Shown: positions 27,745 through 36,875, numbered from the stretch's first letter. The stretch: 64,000 nt of DNA from Tellurirhabdus rosea (GCF_026278345.1 NZ_CP111085.1:4102501-4166500), one strand, 5' to 3'. Made by a program: numbers and translations. Notes: generated by a model not told the origin, from the letters alone.

Positions 27745-29262
27745 ATGTCAACAATATTCCTCCACAAAATTCGCCTGGCGTTTTCGACGCTGATTGTCGG
27801 TTCGTTGATTGGGCTCAATGCCTGCCAGCTTCAGGACCACCCCCTGCCTGGCGGCTCGGGGCCGGACCAGACCATCTACCTGCTCACCACGGGCAACCGG
27901 CTGGTCAAACGCAACCTTCAGATGCCTGACCGCGACATGGACGTCAACGCCATTACGGGGGAGGGGCTCGATGCTTCCAACGAAATTGCCTCCATCGATT
28001 TCCGGCCCGCCACCGGTCAGCTTTACGGCCTGACCAACAGCGGCTTTCTGTACGTCATCAACCCGGAATCCGGCGCTGCCCGCCGAATCAACGCGACGGC
28101 GCTGTTCAGCGGTATCGGGGAGGTGGAAATCGACTTCAACCCGACGGTCGATCTGCTCCGGGTGGTCAGCACCAACGGCACAAACCTGCGGGTGAATCCC
28201 AACAACGGCACGATCACCGGCACCGACGGGACGATCAACGGCGCCATTACGGCGGTAGCCTACACCAACAACCGGGCGGGCGCCGCCACGACCACTCTTT
28301 ACGACCTCAACATTGCGCAGGACAAGCTCTTTATCCAGAACCCGCCCAACAACGGCACGCTGGTCGAAGTGGGCGGCCTCGGCATGGATGTAACGGCCGG
28401 AAAAGGCTTCGATATTTCGCCGGACAACTCCCTGGCGCTGCTGGCGGTGACGGTCGGCGGACGGTCCGAACTCCATAACGTAAACCTCTCGACGGGAGCG
28501 ATCACCAAACGCGGGGATCTGGGTTCGGCCTACACCTTCACCGGTCTGGCCATCCCGACCGAAGCCGTGGCGTACGCCGTCGATGCGTCCAACAACCTGA
28601 TTATTTTCAATCCGATGGCGCTGACGCCGGTTTCCAAAGCGATTACCGGACTGCAAACCGGCGAGACGATTCTGGGTATCGACATGCGGCCGGCTAACGG
28701 GCAGATCTACGCGCTCGGCAGCACCAGCCGCATTTACACCATCAACGCCTCTTCCGGAGCCGCTACGGCCGTTGGGGCGGGTCCGTTCACGCCCGCTCTT
28801 TCCGGCACCGAGTTCGGCTTTGACTTCAACCCGGCGGTCGATCTGATCCGGATTGTGAGCAATACCGGACAAAACCTGCGTGTCAATCCGACGACGGGCG
28901 CGCTGGCCGGTACGGACGGCAATCTGAACCCCGGTTCTCCCGCCGTCACCGCGGCAGGCTACAGCCAGAATTTCCCCGGAACAACGGCCACCACCCTCTT
29001 TGTCATCGACAGCAACACCGACAAACTTTACCGGCAGATGCCGCCCAACAACGGTACGCTGGTTGAAGTCGGCGGGCTGGGCATCGACATCGACGCCTCC
29101 AACGGCTTTGACGTGACCGGAGCCACCGACACTGCCTACGGTCTGTTCTCGGTCGGCGGCACTACCCGCATCTACCGCCTCAACCTCGGCACCGGCGCCG
29201 CCACCCAGATCGCCACCTTCCCGACCGCGGTGAAAGGCATGACCGTAGGGCTGGGATTTTGA
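27745..29262 (+). CDS. DUF4394 domain-containing lipoprotein with two repeats
   Basis: A 505-aa exported protein. I place the start at ATG 27745 (MSTIFLHKIRLAFSTLIVGS), giving a signal peptide with Cys in GLNACQL as the probable lipidation site; the frame is open 40 codons upstream but without signal character. Two DUF4394-like halves follow. Each contains the motif F-D/N-FNP-VDL-R-VS and NLRVNP, and each has NGTLVEVGGLG (about 206 and 440). The internal duplication suggests a beta-propeller-like fold. Function is unknown. A short inverted repeat AGGTGTG/CACACCT lies just upstream (27703-27741). Confidence 0.82.
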   Translation: MSTIFLHKIRLAFSTLIVGSLIGLNACQLQDHPLPGGSGPDQTIYLLTTGNRLVKRNLQMPDRDMDVNAITGEGLDASNEIASIDFRPATGQLYGLTNSGFLYVINPESGAARRINATALFSGIGEVEIDFNPTVDLLRVVSTNGTNLRVNPNNGTITGTDGTINGAITAVAYTNNRAGAATTTLYDLNIAQDKLFIQNPPNNGTLVEVGGLGMDVTAGKGFDISPDNSLALLAVTVGGRSELHNVNLSTGAITKRGDLGSAYTFTGLAIPTEAVAYAVDASNNLIIFNPMALTPVSKAITGLQTGETILGIDMRPANGQIYALGSTSRIYTINASSGAATAVGAGPFTPALSGTEFGFDFNPAVDLIRIVSNTGQNLRVNPTTGALAGTDGNLNPGSPAVTAAGYSQNFPGTTATTLFVIDSNTDKLYRQMPPNNGTLVEVGGLGIDIDASNGFDVTGATDTAYGLFSVGGTTRIYRLNLGTGAATQIATFPTAVKGMTVGLGF

Positions 29263-29373
29263 ATTTTGAATGATTGATTGACTGAATGACTGAATGACTG
29301 AAGCTCTGCCTCAATTTGAAACTTGCGGAGCTAATCAGTCATTCAGTCATTCAGTCAATCAATCATTCAAAAT
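29263..29373. repeat. 38-bp perfect hairpin of TGAATGAC units between convergent genes
   Basis: The left arm (29263-29300) starts right after the DUF4394 stop and is the exact reverse complement of 29336-29373 over 38 bases. It is built from ATGATTGA and CTGAATGA units. AGCTC/GAGCT extends the stem with a bulge. It lies 12 bases before the end of dprA and probably terminates both genes. Confidence 0.88.
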
Positions 29374-29385
29374 TCAATCATTCCT

Positions 29386-30483
29386 TCACTGTAGTCTGTA
29401 CCGTTTCCCCGGCAGCGACCGGACGTAGCCCTGAAATTCCAGATTGAGCAGCATAGAAGCCAGACGCCCGAGCGGTATCTGGCTTTTCCAGCTTAAATCG
29501 TCCACGTGAACGTCCGACTGGCCGCGGAGCAGGGTCAGAATCTGGCTTTCCTCTTCCGTAAAATTCAGGTTCGGGAGCGGGGCGGCTTCCGTCCGGATGG
29601 GCTGGTCCCAGTTGAGGGCTTCGATGATGTCCTCGGGGCGGGTATAAATCTGGGCCTTGTTTTCCCGAATCAGTTTGTTGCAGCCCTGCGAAAACGTCTG
29701 GCCCACCAGTCCCGGCACGGCAAACACATCGCGGTGGTAGTTATTGGCGTATTCGGCCGTGATGAGGGCCCCGCCTTTGGCCGCCGCCTCCACGACGATC
29801 ACCACGTCGCTGAGTCCGGCGATGATGCGGTTGCGGGCCGGAAACAGGCGGGCGTCGGGCTTGACGCCGGGCAGGTTTTCCGTCAGCAGACCGCCGTTTG
29901 CCAGCATGTCCTGCGCCGTTTTTTTGTGAACAGACGGATAAATGATGTCGATGCCCGAAGCCATCACCCCGACCGTCGGCAACTGGTGCAGCAGGGAGGC
30001 CCGGTGCGCGGCAATGTCGATGCCGTAAGCCAGCCCGCTGATGATGAGCGGCTGGTAAGGTTTCAGCGCCTGTACCAGTTCTTCGGTGATGCGGCGCCCG
30101 TAGTCCGTCGCCTGCCGCGTGCCGACGATGCCAATGGTCCGCGCGGCGTTGAGGTCGGTCGTTCCCTGGTGCAGCAGCAGGGCCGGGGCGTCGTACAGCG
30201 TTTTGAGGCGGTCGGGATAGTCGGCATCCGTGTAGAAAAAGAGGCGAACGCCCAGCCGCTCGATCCGGTGCAGCGCCGTTTCGGCTTCTCTCAGCACGGT
30301 CGGATTCAGGACAGAACGGGCCGTGACCTCGCCGATGCCCGGTATCCTGACCAGCCGCGAAGCCGTGGATTTGAAAACAGCTTCGGCGGAGCCGCAGTAA
30401 CTGACCAGCTGGCGAATCAGTACGTCGCCGACGCCCGGAGCCACGGCCAGTCCAAGTTGATAGAGCGCTTCGTTAACGTTCAC
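29386..30483 (-). CDS. dprA: DNA-processing protein DprA
   Basis: A 365-aa protein that binds single-stranded DNA and loads RecA during natural transformation or recombination. An HhH-like N-terminus (RIPGIGEVTARSVL near 45-60) precedes the Rossmann-type core with GIVGTRQATDYGRR (near 111-124), SGLAYGIDIAAHR near 144, VGVMASGIDIIYP near 164 and EAAAKGGALITAEYA near 226. A C-terminal winged-helix domain follows (about 305-365). Length and order are typical. It stands alone on the minus strand, its 3' end facing the DUF4394 hairpin. Presence of dprA suggests, but does not prove, competence. Confidence 0.96.
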   Translation of the reverse strand: MNVNEALYQLGLAVAPGVGDVLIRQLVSYCGSAEAVFKSTASRLVRIPGIGEVTARSVLNPTVLREAETALHRIERLGVRLFFYTDADYPDRLKTLYDAPALLLHQGTTDLNAARTIGIVGTRQATDYGRRITEELVQALKPYQPLIISGLAYGIDIAAHRASLLHQLPTVGVMASGIDIIYPSVHKKTAQDMLANGGLLTENLPGVKPDARLFPARNRIIAGLSDVVIVVEAAAKGGALITAEYANNYHRDVFAVPGLVGQTFSQGCNKLIRENKAQIYTRPEDIIEALNWDQPIRTEAAPLPNLNFTEEESQILTLLRGQSDVHVDDLSWKSQIPLGRLASMLLNLEFQGYVRSLPGKRYRLQ

Positions 30484-30688
30484 AAAACAGCAGTTTTTCG
30501 AATTCGCTAGTTACAAAAATGTTGCATTTACACACAAATAAAAGTTTGCCCGAAAGACTCCGGTTGTTTTATTATTGTTAATTCAAGCCCTGAAAACTTT
30601 GCTAAGCCGTAATTTTTTCGAAAAACTGAGGTAACGTGGCGGGTGCAACTTTGTGTAGCGAAAAACAGCTACCAAACCTCTCACGTAC

Positions 30689-32155
30689 ATGTTTGCTTCA
30701 AAAGCACAGATTAGTGCCAAAACTGCCACACTGTTTGCCCTGGTACTCGCCAGCTGCAGCACCGATCACCCGATCGGGACGCCTGCCGTTAACGAGAACA
30801 TCAAGTTTGAAAACTACTCTGTGAACCCGTCGCTGGTCAAAACGCTGCCGGGTTTTGAGAACCTGCAAATCACGACGCTCATCAGTTCGGACGACAAACT
30901 GGCCGGGTCGCCGGACTTTATCTTCGGCGCCCAGCCCGACGGTGCCGCCCTGATGAAAGACCCCAGCGGCGACGGTTATGTGCTCATCAACAACCACGAA
31001 ATTCACCGTGCGGTATCCCGCGTTTATCTGGACAAAACGCTGAAGCCGACCAAAGGTGAGTACATCGTAGACGGTGACGGCGGAATCTGGCGGCTTTGCT
31101 CGGCTACGCTGGCCACCCAGCAGGAACACGGTTTCGGGCCGGTTTTCCTGACGGCCGGTGAATCCGGGGCCGAGTCGATGGTGCACGCGATCAATCCGAT
31201 TGGAGTAGCCGACAAGAAAAACAAGAATCGGGTGCTGCCCGCCCTCGGCAAAGCTTCGATGGAAAATGCCGTGCCGCTGCCGAAAGAGGCATTCCCCGGC
31301 AAAACCGTCGTCATCATCGGCGAGGACGACAGCGACGGGCAACTGCTGGCCTACGTGTCCAACACGGTCGGCGACCTTGAAAACGGCAAGCTGTATTTCC
31401 TCCGTACCAAAAATGGGGACCCCGTCGAAACGAACCTGGCCGTGGGACAAACCTACGACGTTGAATTCGTCGAAGTCGATAACGCCAAAACGTCAACCGG
31501 CGCTCAGATTGCCCAGCAGTCGAAAGACAAAAAAGCGATCCAGTTTGCCCGCGTGGAAGACGTGGACTATCGCAAAGGCGGCAACGGCCGGGGCCGGGAG
31601 ATTTACTTCACCGCCACGGGCGTAAGCCAGGCCGACAAGAAGACGCCGGTAACGGGCAAAACCATGTGGGGCCGGATCTACAAACTGGTGCTGGACGCCA
31701 GCAACCCGCTGACGGGCAAACTGACGCCGGTCATCGACGGCGGCATCGATCCGGGCAACAGCATCGTCAATCCCGACAACATCTGCGTGACCGACGATTT
31801 TGTCTACATCCAGGAAGACGGCGACTCGTTCTACCTTGATACCAGGCACGACGGCCGCATCTGGCAGTGGGGCATCAGCAATGCGCAGATCAAACCGATG
31901 ATCGAAATGAACCACCGGCGCGACGACGCGGCGTTCAATGCCAAGTACAACTCCGTGAAAAGCAACAACCTGAGCTCGTGGGAGTACGGAGCGATGTACG
32001 ACATCTCCGACATCATCGGCGTGCCCAACACCTTCGCCGTGAACATCCACCCGCACACCTGGCAGGACGATAAGTACTTGAACTCGGACGGCTCGGGCGT
32101 GTCCGGCAACAAGGAAGGCGGACAGGTCGTGATCGTGCGCGGCGTGCAGAAATAA
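30689..32155 (+). CDS. PhoX-like (DUF839) protein, probable lipoprotein
   Basis: A 488-aa exported protein. The N-terminus has a hydrophobic stretch ending LVLASCS, a likely lipobox. The body resembles the PhoX/DUF839 beta-propeller: INNHEIHRAVSR near 102, GESGAESMVH near 154, an acidic IIGEDDSDGQLLAYVSN near 209, and a PDNICVTDDFVYIQEDGDS block near 358. PhoX enzymes are calcium- and iron-dependent phosphatases, but without a full comparison the catalytic residues cannot be confirmed. It is followed after a 70-base inverted repeat by a di-haem peroxidase lipoprotein gene on the same strand. Confidence 0.8.
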   Translation: MFASKAQISAKTATLFALVLASCSTDHPIGTPAVNENIKFENYSVNPSLVKTLPGFENLQITTLISSDDKLAGSPDFIFGAQPDGAALMKDPSGDGYVLINNHEIHRAVSRVYLDKTLKPTKGEYIVDGDGGIWRLCSATLATQQEHGFGPVFLTAGESGAESMVHAINPIGVADKKNKNRVLPALGKASMENAVPLPKEAFPGKTVVIIGEDDSDGQLLAYVSNTVGDLENGKLYFLRTKNGDPVETNLAVGQTYDVEFVEVDNAKTSTGAQIAQQSKDKKAIQFARVEDVDYRKGGNGRGREIYFTATGVSQADKKTPVTGKTMWGRIYKLVLDASNPLTGKLTPVIDGGIDPGNSIVNPDNICVTDDFVYIQEDGDSFYLDTRHDGRIWQWGISNAQIKPMIEMNHRRDDAAFNAKYNSVKSNNLSSWEYGAMYDISDIIGVPNTFAVNIHPHTWQDDKYLNSDGSGVSGNKEGGQVVIVRGVQK

Positions 32156-32171
32156 AGCAACCTCAAAATTT

Positions 32172-32242
32172 CCCCAATCCCCTGAAGGGACTTGACGCTG
32201 CCGGTAAACAGGCGGAACTGAGTCTCCTTCAGGGGATTGAGG
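32172..32242. repeat. Inverted repeat between PhoX-like and peroxidase genes
   Basis: CCCCAATCCCCTGAAGGGA (32172-32190) and TCCTTCAGGGGATTGAGG (32224-32241) are imperfect reverse complements over about 18 bases, with a 33-base loop. The 3' arm ends only six bases before the peroxidase ATG, so the hairpin would hide its ribosome-binding region. It could be an attenuator, an mRNA processing site or a dispersed repeat. Confidence 0.7.
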
Positions 32243-32247
32243 GTAAA

Positions 32248-34032
32248 ATGAAGGCATTCATAATGAAAAGAATTTTCTTCGGCTTCCTCCTTTCCACCCT
32301 TTTTCTGCAATGCCGTGAACCTGCTCCGCCAACGGAGCAGGTTCACGCGCTCTTTCTCACCGGGTTGGCCGATTTGCAGACGACCGTGGAGACCCGCCTG
32401 CGCCCGCTGGCCGAATCCGGCCGGAATGCGGACTCGCTGCGGACCGCTTTTCTGGATTGCCGGAAAAAATACAAACGGCTGGAGGCGTTCACGGAGTATT
32501 ATTTCCCGGCCACCACGCGGCTGGTCAACGGACCGCCACTGCCTGAAATTGAGGTCGAGGAAACCAAGCAGTTCGAGCCGGGCGGCCTTCAGGTAATCGA
32601 GGAATTTCTGTATCCCGAAATCGACACGAGCCAGCGGAAGGAACTGGTGCGGGAGGTGCGCAAATTGCAGCGCGAACTGAAACGGACGGCCGCCCTCTGG
32701 GAAAGCACCGAACTGACTGACGCCCACGTGTTCGACGCCCTGAAACTGGAGGTATTTCGTCTGATCTCTCTCGGTCTGGCGGGCTTCGATACGCCGCTCT
32801 GCCAGACGGCCCTGCCCGAAGCGGCGGAAGCCCTCGCCGGGGTCGAGGCGTACCTGGCCTTCTACGAAACCGACACGCCCGAATTCCGGAATTTGCGGAA
32901 AACGATTCAGGGAGCCCGGCAGCAGCTGAACCGCCATCCGGATTTCGACTCGTTTGACCGGCTGGGCTTTATCACCGGGTTTGCCAATCCGATCACGCAG
33001 CAACTGGTCGCGTACCAGCAAAACCGGGGCATTGCGCTCTTCACGGAAGCCCGCCCCCTGCGCGCCGCCGCCCGGACGCTGTTCGAGGCCAACGCCTTCA
33101 ACCCCGATTTTTACGCCCCGACGGCCGACGGCCACCGGCTGAACGACCGGGTCGTGCTGGGGCAGAAGCTTTTTGCGGACCCCGTTTTGTCGCAGAACAA
33201 CCGCCGTTCGTGCGCGAGCTGCCACCAGCCGGGCCGGGCCTTTACCGATGGCCTGCCCAAGGCCGTGACGCTGGCCGGGAATGAGCTGGTCGCCCGGAAC
33301 ACCCCGACGCTGCTCAACGCGGCCATGCAGGGGGCACAGTTTTACGACATGCGGGCCCCGTCGCTGGAGAATCAGTCGATGGACGTGGTGCACAACGCGG
33401 CCGAAATGCACGGTTCGCTGGACGAGGCGGCGCAGCAGCTCCGGAAAGATGCGGAATACGTCCGGCTGTTTCAGAAGGCGTTTCCGGCGACGGAAGAAGC
33501 CGTGACGCCCTCCCGGATTCAAAGCGCGCTGGCGGCTTACGAGCGGTCGCTGGTGCAGCTCGACTCCCGCTTCGACCGCTACGTCCGCGGCGACCGCCAG
33601 GCCCTGACGGCGGAAGAAAAGTACGGCTTCAACCTGTTTACGGGGAAAGCGAAATGCGGCATCTGCCATTTTACCCCGCTGTTCAACGGAACCGTGCCGC
33701 CGGGGTATACGAAAAGCGAATCGGAGGTGATCGGCGTACCCGTCCGGCCGGAGGCCCGCCAGCTTGACCCCGACCTGGGCCGCTACGCCCACACCCGCCT
33801 CGACCCGCTGAAGTACGCCTTCAAAACCCCGACGGTGCGTCACGTGGCCCATACCGCGCCCTACATGCACAACGGCGCCTTCCGCACGCTGGAGGAAGTG
33901 GTCGAGTTTTACAACAACGGCGGCGGCCGTGGCCTCGGTTTTCCGCTCGAAAACCAGACCTTGCCGGAGGACAAACTGAACCTGAGCGCGGCCGAGAAAA
34001 AGGCGCTGGTGGCGTTTATGAAGGCCCTGTAA
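32248..34032 (+). CDS. Di-haem cytochrome c peroxidase family lipoprotein with N-terminal helical domain
   Basis: A 594-aa exported protein. The signal peptide ends FLQCRE with a likely lipid-anchored Cys; ATG at 32263 is an equally good start five codons inside. An all-helical N-terminal half (about 30-270) recalls imelysin/YfhM-type helical domains but has no sure match. The C-terminal half is a MauG/CcpA-type peroxidase with two CxxCH haem sites, CASCH at 322 and CGICH at 470, plus YMHNGAFRTLEEVVEFYN. It probably reduces peroxide, or oxidises a partner, in the periplasm. It lies after the PhoX-like gene and may share a transcript with it. A 14-bp hairpin follows the stop. Confidence 0.9.
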   Translation: MKAFIMKRIFFGFLLSTLFLQCREPAPPTEQVHALFLTGLADLQTTVETRLRPLAESGRNADSLRTAFLDCRKKYKRLEAFTEYYFPATTRLVNGPPLPEIEVEETKQFEPGGLQVIEEFLYPEIDTSQRKELVREVRKLQRELKRTAALWESTELTDAHVFDALKLEVFRLISLGLAGFDTPLCQTALPEAAEALAGVEAYLAFYETDTPEFRNLRKTIQGARQQLNRHPDFDSFDRLGFITGFANPITQQLVAYQQNRGIALFTEARPLRAAARTLFEANAFNPDFYAPTADGHRLNDRVVLGQKLFADPVLSQNNRRSCASCHQPGRAFTDGLPKAVTLAGNELVARNTPTLLNAAMQGAQFYDMRAPSLENQSMDVVHNAAEMHGSLDEAAQQLRKDAEYVRLFQKAFPATEEAVTPSRIQSALAAYERSLVQLDSRFDRYVRGDRQALTAEEKYGFNLFTGKAKCGICHFTPLFNGTVPPGYTKSESEVIGVPVRPEARQLDPDLGRYAHTRLDPLKYAFKTPTVRHVAHTAPYMHNGAFRTLEEVVEFYNNGGGRGLGFPLENQTLPEDKLNLSAAEKKALVAFMKAL

Positions 34033-34033
34033 T

Positions 34034-34078
34034 TGTTCCCGGTTCGTTTACACCGGCCTCACGGACGAACCGGGAACA
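34034..34078. terminator. Hairpin between convergent peroxidase and PhyH genes
   Basis: TGTTCCCGGTTCGT (34034-34047) pairs perfectly with ACGAACCGGGAACA (34065-34078), a 14-bp GC-rich stem directly after the peroxidase stop. The PhyH stop is 7 bases beyond. There is no U-run on either side, so termination is inferred from structure and position. Confidence 0.7.
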
Positions 34079-34085
34079 GAATCCG

Positions 34086-34859
34086 CTATTCCGTCAGGGC
34101 CCGCCGGATGGCTTCTTCTACTGGTGCATAGGCTGCCGTCGCATTGTCAATCGACAGCTCCTCCCGAAGCAGCAAGGGCGGCTGGGCCAGAAAACGCGGT
34201 TCGGTGCCGGTATGCGGCTGGGCGGCATGGGCCAGGAAAGGGTGGCAGAGGTAAACCGTCCCGGCTGGTCCCGTGGCGAGCGCTTCCGGGCGCTGGGGAA
34301 GCGTCTCCAGTTGCCGGGCCAGTTCCAGAAACGAGAGGCCGTCTTCTCCGGCGGGCTCCAGCAGCTGGGCCACCTCCCGGTGCGAACCGACACGAATCCG
34401 GGTCGGGGCGTCGGCTTCACCCACATCCGAAAACAGAAACAGCATCAGCAGGCCCCGACCTTTCGACCGGACATTGATTCGCCACTGAAAATAATCCTCA
34501 GGCTCCGCACCGGGAAAGCCGGCGTCGACGTGCCAGCCCGTATCGCCGGGGTCATCGGGCGACGGAAAGCGGATGGGAAAAGTCCCGACGCTGCGGCAGG
34601 GCAGCCATTTGCCACGGCCGACCAACTGGTCGAAAGCGTGGTGCAGCACGGGCGTATTGGCCGCTTCCTGAAACGGCTCCTGCGCGTACATACCCAGCCG
34701 GACAACGGGCCGGGTCCAGGTGGCCGGGCGCGTCGGATCGAGGTTCATTTCCTGCCAGAGAATGGCGCGGATCTGCCCGGCGAGGGAGGCAGAAAAAGCG
34801 TTATCGATACGCACAAATCCATCACGGATGAATTGTTCGACTTGTTCGGAAGTCAGCAT
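34086..34859 (-). CDS. Phytanoyl-CoA dioxygenase (PhyH) family protein
   Basis: A 257-aa putative Fe(II)/2-oxoglutarate-dependent oxygenase. The iron-binding HxD is at GWHVDAG (His110, Asp112), with the distal His likely in HPFLAHAAQPHTG (His211) and an Arg shortly after (PRF) that may bind 2-oxoglutarate. The start is set at MLTSEQVEQFIRDGFVRI, the usual first helix of PhyH proteins; the frame is open for another 360 codons upstream, but that part is antisense to the Nif3-like gene. Substrate unknown. Upstream, TAACTTTG at 34971-34978 on the minus strand fits a promoter with a leader of about 105 bases. Confidence 0.85.
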   Translation of the reverse strand: MLTSEQVEQFIRDGFVRIDNAFSASLAGQIRAILWQEMNLDPTRPATWTRPVVRLGMYAQEPFQEAANTPVLHHAFDQLVGRGKWLPCRSVGTFPIRFPSPDDPGDTGWHVDAGFPGAEPEDYFQWRINVRSKGRGLLMLFLFSDVGEADAPTRIRVGSHREVAQLLEPAGEDGLSFLELARQLETLPQRPEALATGPAGTVYLCHPFLAHAAQPHTGTEPRFLAQPPLLLREELSIDNATAAYAPVEEAIRRALTE

Positions 34860-34970
34860 AAGAAGAGAGAATGGGTGTGAGAAAAGGCAATGAGAAGACG
34901 GGCCTTCGGAAAGGCCGTTTGTCGGAGCGACGGAAGGGGGGCTTAAAGCATGGGTGCCATTCTCATGGAG

Positions 34971-34978
34971 CAAAGTTA
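34971..34978 (-). promoter_or_regulatory. Bacteroidota -7 promoter box for the PhyH gene
   Basis: Minus-strand TAACTTTG matches TAnnTTTG exactly. TTCG at 35004-35001 is a weak -33 candidate at 22-base spacing. Between this box and the start (34860-34970) I see no other feature. Confidence 0.4.
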
Positions 34979-35069
34979 CACCAAAGGCGGTTGATTTCTT
35001 CGAAAAAGGCGGCGCCGTTAGCAAATAATGCAACATCTTTGAGCGGAGAAACGATTCTGATCCAACCGC

Positions 35070-35957
35070 ATGACTACCTGGCAACCTTCCCGCCGCGACT
35101 TTCTGCTGGCCTCCCTGGGCCTGACCGCCACCGGCTTTATTCGTCTTGAACACGCTCCGGCCCTGACCGTCGGCGGTGTCATCGACCGCATCAAAACGAA
35201 TGTCGGCATTCCCTGGCGTGAACAGACCGTGGACAACCTCATTGTCGGTGCGCGCGAGCAGGAAGTGAAAGGCATCGCCGTGGCCATGATGGCTACGCTG
35301 GATGTGGCCCGGCGCGCCGCCGCCCAGGGGCTGAACCTCATCATTACCCACGAGCCGACGTTCTTCAACCATCCCGACAAAACCGAAACCCTGCAACAGG
35401 ACCCCGTTTACCAGTACAAACGCGACTTTCTGGAAAAACGCGGCCTCAGCGTTTTCCACTTTCACGACCACTGGCACGGCCGTAAACCCGACGGAATCGC
35501 CACGGGCATGGCCCGCGAGATGGGGTGGGAGAAGTACATGAACCCCGAGCAGCCCAAGCAGTTTACGCTGCCCGAAACCACGCTGTCCCGGCTGGCCAGA
35601 GAACTCGAATCGAAGCTGAAGATCAGAACCATGCGCGTAGTCGGCGACCCGAACCTGCCCGTCCGGAACGTGCTGGCGAGCTGGGGAAACGTCAGTCTGC
35701 AGCCGGGCATTCCGTACCTGGCCCAGTCCGACGTGCTGATCGTGGGCGAAACGCACGAATGGGAACTGGTCGAATACGTGCAGGACGCCATCGCCGCGGG
35801 GCAGAAAAAAGCGCTGATCGTACTCGGGCATCTGGTTTCCGAGCAGGCGGGGATGAAGTACTGTGCCGAGTGGCTGAAAGGCTTTGTGCCGGAAGTACCC
35901 GTGGCGTTTGTGGCCGCCCCGGAGCCGTTCTGGCGGGCGGGGCAACCGGTAAAGTAA
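35070..35957 (+). CDS. Nif3-like dinuclear metal-centre protein with Tat-type signal
   Basis: A 295-aa Nif3/DUF34-like protein. The N-terminus has a twin-arginine pattern ([12 protein letters not shown] at 7-18) followed by a hydrophobic stretch, whereas ordinary Nif3 proteins are cytoplasmic. The core has [29 protein letters not shown] near 91-100 (metal-binding His), FHFHDHWHG near 130 and a C-terminal [15 protein letters not shown] near 250 with further His and Glu ligands. It probably folds into a di-metal hydrolase-like enzyme in the periplasm. It is transcribed divergently from the PhyH gene. Substrate unknown. Confidence 0.82.
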   Translation: MTTWQPSRRDFLLASLGLTATGFIRLEHAPALTVGGVIDRIKTNVGIPWREQTVDNLIVGAREQEVKGIAVAMMATLDVARRAAAQGLNLIITHEPTFFNHPDKTETLQQDPVYQYKRDFLEKRGLSVFHFHDHWHGRKPDGIATGMAREMGWEKYMNPEQPKQFTLPETTLSRLARELESKLKIRTMRVVGDPNLPVRNVLASWGNVSLQPGIPYLAQSDVLIVGETHEWELVEYVQDAIAAGQKKALIVLGHLVSEQAGMKYCAEWLKGFVPEVPVAFVAAPEPFWRAGQPVK

Positions 35958-36130
35958 GAACGGCCCGCCTTGCCGCGCAATTGAATCGGCGCTTGTCCCA
36001 ACTCAGGCGGTAGTCCTGGCAATCCATGCCGTTTCCAATTTCGTCTCCGATTGCGGTTGCTGACATTTGGATTATCAATCATAAGCCCTTGGTCTTCTGG
36101 TTGATAATCCGAACAGTAACGCAAACGAAC

Positions 36131-36757
36131 ATGAAGAATCTGGTAGGTTTTATGCTGGCAGGACTGATGTGCCTGGCTTCCTGCAAAACTGAAGAAATTC
36201 CCGGCCCGAAAGGGGATACGGGCGCGCAGGGTCCCAAAGGCGATACCGGGGCGCAGGGTCCTAAGGGCGACACCGGCGAAAAAGGAGACCCCGGCACGGC
36301 CAACGTCTGGACGTATATCTACACGGACCAGCAGTTTCCGACGCCCGTTCCGCCGGAGTATAATAGTGTGACGAAGCTGTATACCCTGGCGGGGTATCGG
36401 TCTTATACGCCCGACAAATACGCGGCCGTGGCCGAAAAAGGGGCCGTGCTGGTCTACGTCCGCGACCACGTCCACGCCTGGACCCTGAACAGCATGCAAA
36501 CGCTGTATTTCGGACCTCAGCCGGGCGACAAAAACGGGCGTGTCGAAACCGAAGTACGCCCCCAGCGGGACCGGATTCAGGTGATGGCGAGGATGACCTC
36601 ACCCCGCAACGAAAACCTGCTGACGAATTACCGTGCGGATGTCAAAATCATCCTGATTGAATCGACCCAGGTCGTCACCAACATGCTCAGCAGCGGCAAA
36701 GTCAACCTGAGCGACAGCCGTTCGGTGGAGCGGTACCTGCATCTGAAGCCGCTCTAG
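36131..36757 (+). CDS. Lipoprotein with collagen-like Gly-X-Y repeats
   Basis: A 208-aa predicted lipoprotein. The start at 36131 gives a signal peptide (MKNLVGFMLAGLMCLASC) with lipobox LASC, and the frame upstream (35 codons) is rejected. Directly after the Cys comes a short collagen-like stretch of about 31 residues made of GPKGDTGAQ repeats, then a beta-rich domain (about 58-208) with VWTYIYTDQQFPTP and KVNLSDSRSVERYL. The collagen part may form a trimeric stalk that holds the C-terminal domain above the outer membrane. The C-terminal domain resembles those found after collagen-like stalks in other Bacteroidota lipoproteins. No function is known. Confidence 0.82.
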   Translation: MKNLVGFMLAGLMCLASCKTEEIPGPKGDTGAQGPKGDTGAQGPKGDTGEKGDPGTANVWTYIYTDQQFPTPVPPEYNSVTKLYTLAGYRSYTPDKYAAVAEKGAVLVYVRDHVHAWTLNSMQTLYFGPQPGDKNGRVETEVRPQRDRIQVMARMTSPRNENLLTNYRADVKIILIESTQVVTNMLSSGKVNLSDSRSVERYLHLKPL

Positions 36758-36875
36758 CCCTTCGGTGTCTGCCTTTCTTCCGCCCAGGTGCGACTGCCGG
36801 TCTGAGAGTATAAACCAAAGCCGGTGGCGGTCAAGAAGACCCGCCGACAAGCTTCCTGAGCGAATTGACGGAGTC

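Noticed and set aside
31831-33870. 679-codon minus frame antisense to the PhoX-like and peroxidase genes
   Set aside because: It runs across two recognised plus-strand genes and their intergenic hairpin.
34860-35945. Upstream extension of the PhyH frame to 35945
   Set aside because: Antisense to the Nif3-like gene; the PhyH fold starts at MLTSEQVEQF and a promoter box lies in the extension.
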